64,000 nt of DNA from contig DAOSOK010000001.1 of the NCBI GenBank assembly GCA_035373905.1, positions 144,262 through 208,261 of the forward strand. The letters are read 5' to 3'. Positions 57,787 to 64,000 of this stretch are shown here, one piece after another. The position numbers and the translations under genes are program-made. The stretch comes from Candidatus Ozemobacteraceae bacterium. Its GTDB lineage: Bacteria > Muiribacteriota > Ozemobacteria > Ozemobacterales > Ozemobacteraceae. Position 1 is the first letter of the stretch. Each line of letters opens with the position of its first letter. The notes below the pieces were generated by a model, which worked only from the letters and a program-made list of their open reading frames with translations, made no database searches and had not been told where the DNA came from.

Positions 57787-60534
57787 ATGCCCGGCTGTCT
57801 GTTGATCGATGGAAACAACATCGTTTTTCGCGCGTTTTATGCTTTCGATGGCAAGAATCTGCGCACCCGTTCGGGACAGCCGACGGGAGCCCTGTTCGGC
57901 TACGCGCGCATGCTCCTCAAGCTCCTGCGCGAGCGGCGCCCGGAGTTCGCCTGCGTCGCTTTCGACGTCGCTCGCGAGACGTTCCGCCACCGCCGATCCC
58001 CGGAATACAAGGCTCATCGCCGGCCGACGCCGGAAGACCTCCTGCATCAGCTGCCGCTTGCTCATAAAATAACTGAGGCTATGGGAATTAAGATCGCCGC
58101 CGGCCGCGAATACGAGGCGGACGACATGATCGGGACGCTTGCTGAACGGTTCAAGCACGATACCGAGGTGACGATCGTCACGGGAGACCGCGATCTCCTG
58201 CAGTTGATCGACCAGCGCGTCGTCGTCGAGTTGTGCGTGAAGGGCATCACCGAGACGGTCACGATGGGCCCGGCATCGTTCGAGGCCGAATACGGCTTTC
58301 CGCCGCAACGAATCGTCGACATGAAGGCGCTGTGGGGCGACAGTTCGGACAACATCCCGGGCGTCGACGGCATCGGAGAAAAAAAAGCCCTGAGCCTCAT
58401 CCGCGAGTTCGGCTCTCTCGAACAGGTGTATGCGAATCTCGAGAAGATCGGCAACCCGCGTATGCGGGAACAGCTGGCTGCGGGAAAGGAGTCGGCCCTC
58501 CTCTCCCTCGAACTCGCCACGATCTGCCGGACGGTTCCCGAAATCGACGACCAAGCCGCCTATGCGTGGAATCTCTCGAGCCTGCATTCGCCGGAACTCG
58601 CGAACATGCTTCGGGAACTTGAGTTCACGAGCCTGGCTGCCGGTCTCGCGGACGGCGTCGCCTCGCCCGGCCCGGCATTCGTGGCGGGCGATCCAGCTCC
58701 GGATGCGAGCGCACAGCCGAAAACTTTGCTGAAACCCCTCGAGGGTGATCGGCTTCTCCTCACGGATATCGAGGCGATCGCCTCGTTCCTCGCCGAGGCC
58801 GATCATGATATTGCTCTTGATATTGAAACGGACGGATTGAATCCCCGGACGGACCGGATCGTTGGCGTTTCCCTTGCCGTGAACGAGCGCCGATCCGCCT
58901 ATATTCCGCTGAACCACTCCTATCTCGGCGTGATCGTTCAGCCTCCCGCCGGGGAAGTGTACAGGCTGCTCGCCGAAGCATGGCGCGATCGGAGAGTCGT
59001 CGGGCACAATCTGAAATTCGACCTCGCGTTTCTGAAAACCGCGGGAGTTCCGCTGCCGACGAAGATATTCGACACGATGCTCGCGGCATACGTGCTCGAT
59101 CCGACGATGTCGAACGGTCTCAAGCAGCTCTCTGAAAAGGTGTTCGGGGTCGAAACCCGTGAATACGCCGATGTCGCCGGAAAACGCCCCTTTTCCGAGG
59201 TCGAGGTCGAGACGGCGGCATCGTATGCCTGCCAGGACGCCCTTCTCACGATGAAGTTGTTCATGCTTTTCACGGCCAGGCTCGCTGAGAGCCCTCTCGG
59301 CGGGCTGTATTCCGATCTCGAACTGCCCCTGCTGCCCCTCCTGCTCGAGATGGAGACGACCGGCATCGGTCTCAACAGGCCGTATCTCAAGGAACTCGCA
59401 GCCGACATCCGGGACCGCATGCGCGAGCTCGAGGCGTCGATCCATACCCATGCCGGCTATGTGTTCAATGTGAACTCGGGAAAACAACTGCAGGAGGTCC
59501 TGTTCACGAAACTGGGGCTTACCCCGACGAAAAAGACGAAAACAGGCTTTTCGACCGACAGCGACGTGCTGACCGAACTGGCGCCGCTTCATCCGATCTG
59601 CCGCGACCTGCTCGATTACCGGGAGCTCGCGAAACTCGAGAGCACCTACGTCGATACGCTCGCCACTCTGGCAGACCCGAAAACCGGCCTGGTCCACACC
59701 TGCTTCAACCAGACTGTGACGGCGACCGGCAGGCTTTCCAGCTCAAACCCGAACCTCCAGAATATCCCGGTGAAAACAGAACTGGGGCGAAAAGTACGGC
59801 GGGCGTTCGTTCCTCCACGCCACGGCGACGTTCTGCTCTCGATCGATTACTCGCAAATCGAACTTCGACTTCTGGCGCACTTTTCCGACGATCCCGCGCT
59901 CGTCGAAGCGTTCCGGAACAAGCTCGACATCCACGCGATGACAGCCGCCCGCATCTTCGGGAAAACGGTCGGCGAGGTTTCCGAAGCCGAGCGCAAGATC
60001 GGCAAGACCGTGAACTTCGGTATCATCTACGGAATCTCCGCTCACGGCCTCGCCTCACAGCTCGGCATCCCGAGACCGGAAGCGCAGAAATATATAGATG
60101 GCTTTTTTTCAGGCTACCCCGGCGTCACGGCCTTTTTCGAGGAGAATCTGGCGAAAGCGAAGGCCGACGGGCAGGTCTCGACGATGTTCGGTCGGACCAG
60201 GCCGCTTCCGGAGCTTCGGGAAAAGAGCCATACGATGCGGGCGTTCGGCGAGCGAGTCGCCCGGAACACGCCCCTCCAGGGAACGGCGGCCGACCTCGTC
60301 AAAAAGGCCATGCTCGACGCCGATCGCGAGCTGCGTCGCGCCGGATTCCAGACCCGGCTGATCCTCCAGATCCACGATGAAATCGTTTTCTCCGTGCCGG
60401 CCGGCGAACTCCCGGATGTCGGCCCGCGCCTGCGCGGCGTCATGGAACGCGTCGTCGACCTGCGCGTACCGCTTGTATGCGACGCGGCGGTCGGTCCGAA
60501 TCTCGCGGACCTTCGGGAAACGGAGTTCCTCTGA
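57787..60534 (+). CDS. polA: DNA polymerase I
   Basis: 915 residues, full length with all three activities predicted. The 5' nuclease domain (1-280) has DGNNIVFRAFYAF, FDVARETFRH, EYEADDMIGTLAE, TGDRDLLQLI and GDSSDNIPGVDGIG. The 3'-5' proofreading domain (about 325-510) keeps its acidic motifs (DIETDGLNPRTD, GHNLKFDLAFL, YACQDALLT). The polymerase domain has motif A DYSQIELRLLAHFSDD, motif B RKIGKTVNFGIIYG and motif C LQIHDEIVFSVP. A TATACT at 57747-57752 may be its -10; no -35 is seen. It ends 10 bases from the convergent ribF. Confidence 0.97.
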   Translation: MPGCLLIDGNNIVFRAFYAFDGKNLRTRSGQPTGALFGYARMLLKLLRERRPEFACVAFDVARETFRHRRSPEYKAHRRPTPEDLLHQLPLAHKITEAMGIKIAAGREYEADDMIGTLAERFKHDTEVTIVTGDRDLLQLIDQRVVVELCVKGITETVTMGPASFEAEYGFPPQRIVDMKALWGDSSDNIPGVDGIGEKKALSLIREFGSLEQVYANLEKIGNPRMREQLAAGKESALLSLELATICRTVPEIDDQAAYAWNLSSLHSPELANMLRELEFTSLAAGLADGVASPGPAFVAGDPAPDASAQPKTLLKPLEGDRLLLTDIEAIASFLAEADHDIALDIETDGLNPRTDRIVGVSLAVNERRSAYIPLNHSYLGVIVQPPAGEVYRLLAEAWRDRRVVGHNLKFDLAFLKTAGVPLPTKIFDTMLAAYVLDPTMSNGLKQLSEKVFGVETREYADVAGKRPFSEVEVETAASYACQDALLTMKLFMLFTARLAESPLGGLYSDLELPLLPLLLEMETTGIGLNRPYLKELAADIRDRMRELEASIHTHAGYVFNVNSGKQLQEVLFTKLGLTPTKKTKTGFSTDSDVLTELAPLHPICRDLLDYRELAKLESTYVDTLATLADPKTGLVHTCFNQTVTATGRLSSSNPNLQNIPVKTELGRKVRRAFVPPRHGDVLLSIDYSQIELRLLAHFSDDPALVEAFRNKLDIHAMTAARIFGKTVGEVSEAERKIGKTVNFGIIYGISAHGLASQLGIPRPEAQKYIDGFFSGYPGVTAFFEENLAKAKADGQVSTMFGRTRPLPELREKSHTMRAFGERVARNTPLQGTAADLVKKAMLDADRELRRAGFQTRLILQIHDEIVFSVPAGELPDVGPRLRGVMERVVDLRVPLVCDAAVGPNLADLRETEFL

Positions 60535-60544
60535 CGGGGGAGGT

Positions 60545-61498
60545 TCAGTCGAGCGTTGCCGATCGCGGCGTATCACTCGATACCAGGCTGCGCACCGACG
60601 CCAGGTCGGCCTTGATCTGGAAAATGAGCGAATCCATCGAAGGGAAGCGGATTTCATCGCGAAGCCGCTTCACGAATCGCACGCGGATCGTCCGGTGATA
60701 CAGGTCGCCCGAGAAATCGAGCAGATGCGCTTCCAGCAGGAGCATGCTGCGGTCGAACGTCGGCCGGGTGCCGATATTGACGAGAGCGTCGAACGCCCCC
60801 AGCGGCGTGTCGACGATGCAGTAGTAGACGCCTTTCGGCGGCAGGACCTTGATCGAGTTTTCCAGCGGCAGGTTCGCCGTCGGAAAACCCATGTCGCGGC
60901 CGCGGTGGTCGCCGTGAACGACCTCGCCGCTGATCGACGGATGTCTGCCCAGCAGCCGTGACGCGAGTTCGATCTCCCCGTCGGCGAGAGACTCGCGGAT
61001 CAAGGTGCTGCTCACGAGATGCCTGGCCGCCGTGACGGGGGAGATGATCGTGCATTCCCGGCCGAGCGAGCGAAGTTCTTTCTGCATGAACTCGGCGCTG
61101 CCGCGCCGGTGCATGCCGAATCCGAAGTTGAACCCCACGAACACGTGCCGCGCCTGGAGGCGCTCGATCAGCACGTTCCGGATGAATTCCTCCGGGGGAG
61201 TTCGCGCGAAGGCTTCATCGAAGGGGCGGAAGACCACGCTGTCGACGCCCGTGTGAAGCAGGAGCCGGAACTTTTCTTCCGGTGTCGTGATTTCGCCGGG
61301 AAAATTCGTCGGATCCAGCAGGCGGCGGGGCGGGTGATCGAAGGTGAAGATGACCGACGAGATGCCTTCCTTCTTCGCTTCGCGGATGATGGCGGAAATC
61401 AGCGCCTGATGGCCGAGGTGGACCCCGTCGAACGTGCCGAGCCCGATGACGCAGGGGCCGGTGTGGAGCGGGCCTGAGAGAAGGTTATACAGGTTCAT
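60545..61498 (-). CDS. ribF: Riboflavin kinase / FAD synthetase
   Basis: 317 residues. The N-terminal adenylyltransferase domain has GLGTFDGVHLGHQALI and FGFGMHRRGSAEFM; SSTLIRESLADG is also family-typical. The C-terminal riboflavin kinase domain has GEVVHGDHRGRDMGFPTANL and LVNIGTRPTFD. It makes FMN and FAD. It is the last gene of the rbfA-nrnA-truB-ribF block, a standard order. Confidence 0.95.
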   Translation of the reverse strand: MNLYNLLSGPLHTGPCVIGLGTFDGVHLGHQALISAIIREAKKEGISSVIFTFDHPPRRLLDPTNFPGEITTPEEKFRLLLHTGVDSVVFRPFDEAFARTPPEEFIRNVLIERLQARHVFVGFNFGFGMHRRGSAEFMQKELRSLGRECTIISPVTAARHLVSSTLIRESLADGEIELASRLLGRHPSISGEVVHGDHRGRDMGFPTANLPLENSIKVLPPKGVYYCIVDTPLGAFDALVNIGTRPTFDRSMLLLEAHLLDFSGDLYHRTIRVRFVKRLRDEIRFPSMDSLIFQIKADLASVRSLVSSDTPRSATLD

Positions 61499-61519
61499 CG
61501 CATCACCCGAACGGAAACG

Positions 61520-62461
61520 TCAGGAAAAGACTCGGATCGGCATGAGCTTCTGGCCGTTCTTCGGCTTGTTGGCCGCCGGCGGGCCATACAGGGCGATCAG
61601 TTCGCCGGTGGCGGACACGATCTGGATCACGTTGTCCTGCGCGTTGTCGACGTGGCCGGGTTCGATTTTCAGGAGGTCTTTGGCCTCGAGCGGTGTGCCG
61701 CTCCTGATGCGGGCCTCGACGCCGGGCTGGACGGTCGCCCGCGCGAACGGCAGGATGGCCGAATACGGCATGAAAGCCGGGGTCTCGTCGAAGGAGAGGC
61801 GGTTCTCGATCTTCCAGGCGGGAAAGGCCTGCAGATGCGTCCACGAGCCGACCCGCTCGCGCAGCAGATACGACAGGTGGCCGCCGCAGCCGAGTTCCTG
61901 GCCGAGGTCGTGCGCGACGGAGCGGACGTAGGTGCCGCGGGAACAATGAATGCGAAGGACGAGATGGCGGCAGCCGCCCGATTCGAAGTCCCGCACGAGG
62001 CGGATCGAGGTGACATGCACCTTTCGGCTCGCCAGTTCGACGGTCTCGCCGGCACGCGCCAGCGCATAGGCGCGCTTCCCCTGCACCTTGATGGCCGAGT
62101 AGACGGGCGGTTTCTGGTCGTAGGTGCCGACGAAGCGGCGGAGGGCCGTGAGGATCGCGTCGCGATCGACGGTTACGGGGCCCGGATGCTCGTAGGTGGC
62201 CTGGCCGGTCGCGTCGTAGGTATCGGTGGCCCGGCCCAGCGTGACGCGCATCAGGTAGGTCTTGTCGAGAAACGCGGGCGGGATGTAGGGGAGGACCTTC
62301 AGACTCTTGTCCATGAAGATCAGGAGAACGCCCTGCGCCATCGGATCGAGCGTGCCGCCGTGGCCAGCCTTGACCCCGTAGGCCTTTCTGACCATCGCGA
62401 CGACGTCGTGCGAGGAAAGGCCGGCCGGCTTGTAGACCACGAGGCATCCGTCGCTGTTCAT
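61520..62461 (-). CDS. truB: tRNA pseudouridine-55 synthase TruB
   Basis: 313 residues from the ATG at 62461. CLVVYKPAGLSSHDVVAMVRK, catalytic Asp in GHGGTLDPMAQGVLLI, TYLMRVTLGRATDTYDATG, QKPPVYSAIKVQGKRAYALAR, and RIHCSRGTYVRSVAHDLGQELG are all present, plus a C-terminal PUA-like part. It converts U55 to pseudouridine in the tRNA T-loop. Normal length. Confidence 0.96.
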   Translation of the reverse strand: MNSDGCLVVYKPAGLSSHDVVAMVRKAYGVKAGHGGTLDPMAQGVLLIFMDKSLKVLPYIPPAFLDKTYLMRVTLGRATDTYDATGQATYEHPGPVTVDRDAILTALRRFVGTYDQKPPVYSAIKVQGKRAYALARAGETVELASRKVHVTSIRLVRDFESGGCRHLVLRIHCSRGTYVRSVAHDLGQELGCGGHLSYLLRERVGSWTHLQAFPAWKIENRLSFDETPAFMPYSAILPFARATVQPGVEARIRSGTPLEAKDLLKIEPGHVDNAQDNVIQIVSATGELIALYGPPAANKPKNGQKLMPIRVFS

Positions 62462-62480
62462 GCTGTGAGCCCTTTCCGCG

Positions 62481-63548
62481 TCATGGCGTGCGAAGGGCCG
62501 CGAGCGCCGGTCCGATCGCCGAGATGACGTCGTCGATGACCGTCTGCATGTGGGTATGCTGAAAATTGGCGCCGGCCGCGAGTTTGTGCCCGCCGCCCCC
62601 GAAGGTCTTGCAGATCGCCTGGACGTCAATCCGGCCGGTCGAGCGGAAGCTCACCTTGATCGTCGTCGGATCGAGTTCGCGAAACATCACGATGACTTCA
62701 GCCCCGGCGATCGTGGTCAGAGGCGCGATCGAGCCGTCCGCATCGATTTCCGTCGCGCCGAGGCGGGAGAAATCGTCCAGGGTCAGCCACGAGGTGATCA
62801 GCTGCCCGTTGAAATGACGGGTTGCCCGTTCCATAGAGATGCCGTGCAGGACGACGCGGCGCCAGTCGTTTGTCTCGTAGACCCGCTTGAAGATCGGGGC
62901 CACCTTCAGTCCCCGCGAGATCATCGTCGCGGCGATCTCATGCGCGCGCGGCGTGGTGCTCGGGAATCGGAAATTCCCCGTGTCCGTCATGATGCCGATA
63001 TACAGAGCCGACATGATGTCGTCGTTCAGCGGAATATCCATTCCACAAAATATATTGTAGAGTATTTCGCAGGTCGAGCTCGCGGTCGGGTCGATCAGGT
63101 TCAATTCACCGAGTCCGGGTACGTCGAGGTGATGGTCGAGGTGGATGCACCGTTTCGCGCGGCGGAAAAACCGCGTGCGGTCCCCCATGCGCGAGGCCTC
63201 GGTCGTCTCCATCAGGAAACCGAGATCGAACTCCCGGTCGGGGAGCGTGTCGGTCAGGGCCTCCGAGCCCGTGAGCCATGATATCTGCGGAGGGATCGGA
63301 TCGAAATTCAGCGTGACGCACTCTTTCCCGGCGGCGCGACACCAATGGTGGAGGGCAAGCTGGGACCCGAGGGCGTCTCCGTCGGAGTAGGGGTGGGCGA
63401 TGGAGAAGACGCGGCGCGCCTTCCCGAGATGATCGCGGATCAGGGCGATCTTCGCGTCGTATGCCGGGCTACCCCAGGTGTCGGTCGCCATACCGGAAAG
63501 AGACGGCGGTGCCAAGAGCGTCGAGTCGGTGTCGGTGGGGCGATGCAT
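62481..63548 (-). CDS. NrnA-like DHH-DHHA1 phosphoesterase
   Basis: 355 residues. Motif I is IAHPYSDGDALGS (His52, Asp56, Asp58), motif III LDHHLD (Asp138-His139-His140), motif IV GIMTDTGNFRF, and the DHHA1 motif GGGGHKLAAG. Motif II, usually V-D-T/C, reads FLMETTEASRM with Glu114 in the place of the metal-binding Asp. NrnA degrades short RNA oligonucleotides and pAp. Its position between rbfA and truB is typical. It starts eight bases after the rbfA stop; an ATG at codon 20 is an alternative. Confidence 0.9.
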   Translation of the reverse strand: MHRPTDTDSTLLAPPSLSGMATDTWGSPAYDAKIALIRDHLGKARRVFSIAHPYSDGDALGSQLALHHWCRAAGKECVTLNFDPIPPQISWLTGSEALTDTLPDREFDLGFLMETTEASRMGDRTRFFRRAKRCIHLDHHLDVPGLGELNLIDPTASSTCEILYNIFCGMDIPLNDDIMSALYIGIMTDTGNFRFPSTTPRAHEIAATMISRGLKVAPIFKRVYETNDWRRVVLHGISMERATRHFNGQLITSWLTLDDFSRLGATEIDADGSIAPLTTIAGAEVIVMFRELDPTTIKVSFRSTGRIDVQAICKTFGGGGHKLAAGANFQHTHMQTVIDDVISAIGPALAALRTP

Positions 63549-63555
63549 GGACCCG

Positions 63556-63933
63556 TCAGTCTTTCGGTTCGGAATCGGCGGGAGGGGTTTTCGGCCGTTC
63601 GATCTTTCGGAGCAGGTCGAGGATATGGTCGCCTTCCTTGATCGAGGGATCGTACCGGAACGCGAGTTCCGGGATCTTTCGGAGCTGGACGGCCTTCTTG
63701 AGCTCGCCGCGCAGAACGGGCTTGGCCGAGTCGAGACCGCGCTGGGCTTCCTCGGGATCGAGACTTTCCTCGAGCAGGCTGAACGAGACGCGGGCGAGAT
63801 GGAAATCCGGACTTATATTGACGCCTACAAAATGAACGCCGCGGACGCGCGGATCGTTGATGCGGCGCTGCAGGATGATGGACAGTTCGCGAAGGATCGT
63901 TGATTCGACCCGTTCGAGACGATGCGAGGTCAT
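63556..63933 (-). CDS. rbfA: Ribosome-binding factor A
   Basis: 125 residues from the ATG at 63933 (GGGAG five bases upstream). RLERVESTILRELSIILQRRINDPRVRGVHFVGVNISPDFHLARVSFSLLEE is the KH-fold signature, with LRKIPELAFRYDPSIKEGDHILDLLRKI at the C-terminal end. It acts in 30S subunit maturation. Upstream genes of the block (such as infB) would lie beyond the window; the last 67 bases hold nothing recognisable. Confidence 0.94.
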   Translation of the reverse strand: MTSHRLERVESTILRELSIILQRRINDPRVRGVHFVGVNISPDFHLARVSFSLLEESLDPEEAQRGLDSAKPVLRGELKKAVQLRKIPELAFRYDPSIKEGDHILDLLRKIERPKTPPADSEPKD

Positions 63934-64000
63934 AGATACTCCCAATCTTGTGAGCAACCGTGATTCTTGTCAAGGATTTTCGGCAACCAACATGTCATTC

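Noticed and set aside
57583..59697. 700-codon open frame on the minus strand across polA
   Set aside because: It lies opposite the complete, motif-rich polA and CHAT genes and contains no recognisable domain; a GC-skew shadow.

Overview
This window comes from a GC-rich bacterial chromosome with a double membrane. The diderm call rests on a six-SLBB polysaccharide export protein, a putative outer-membrane barrel protein and lipoproteins. Genes are dense. Most sit in operons with ATGA-type overlaps, and several promoters match the sigma-70 pattern (TTGnnn, 17 bp, TAnnnT). I see no rRNA, phage, transposase or CRISPR. The gene mix fits a deep-branching, fermentative or heterotrophic lineage, possibly of the Riflebacteria/Ozemobacteria type, but that assignment is a weak inference.

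Layout. 1-3.3 kb: a truncated deoxyhypusine-synthase-like gene, a beta-propeller lipoprotein with a FUN14-domain partner, and an exported protein of unknown function. 3.4 kb: tRNA-Pro(CGG) with its own promoter and terminator. 3.7-9.8 kb: a translationally coupled operon of a membrane protein, a GAF-GAF-HD-GYP c-di-GMP phosphodiesterase, RecJ and a ComFB-domain protein. 9.8-16 kb: a TMTC-like membrane TPR protein and a giant zinc-ribbon/HEAT-repeat protein. 16-23.6 kb: the most unusual block, nine genes read leftwards from a perfect-consensus promoter. It holds a HutP-like protein, mannose-family PTS IIA and IIB, an ABC ATPase, an ABC solute-binding lipoprotein, PTS IIC and IID, HPr and Enzyme I, and it has no ABC permease gene.

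23.7-31.3 kb: envelope and secreted proteins of unknown function, a large radical-SAM protein, and a GlcD-type FAD oxidase. 31.5-35.1 kb: GlcF-like Fe-S protein, rnhB, FliK-like, FlhB-C-like and yraN in one overlapping operon. 35.3-42 kb: NfeD and flotillin, then the SLBB exporter and an ATP-cone/P-loop kinase fusion. 42-45.4 kb: YjbQ, then a coupled GH13 amylase-family enzyme and M28 peptidase. 45.5-52.7 kb: a complete F-type ATP synthase operon (atpZ-I-B-E-F-H-A-G-D-C) whose c subunit carries most of the Na+-ligand signature. 52.8-57.7 kb: glycogen-debranching enzyme and a TPR-CHAT putative protease. 57.8-64 kb: polA facing the housekeeping block rbfA, nrnA-like, truB, ribF.

How it works together. 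Sugar uptake and phosphorylation (PTS/ABC operon), alpha-glucan handling (GH13, debranching enzyme), lactate or glycolate oxidation (GlcD/GlcF) and a possibly Na+-coupled ATP synthase outline the energy metabolism. SLBB export, flotillin/NfeD and c-di-GMP turnover point to regulated surface polysaccharide and membrane organisation.
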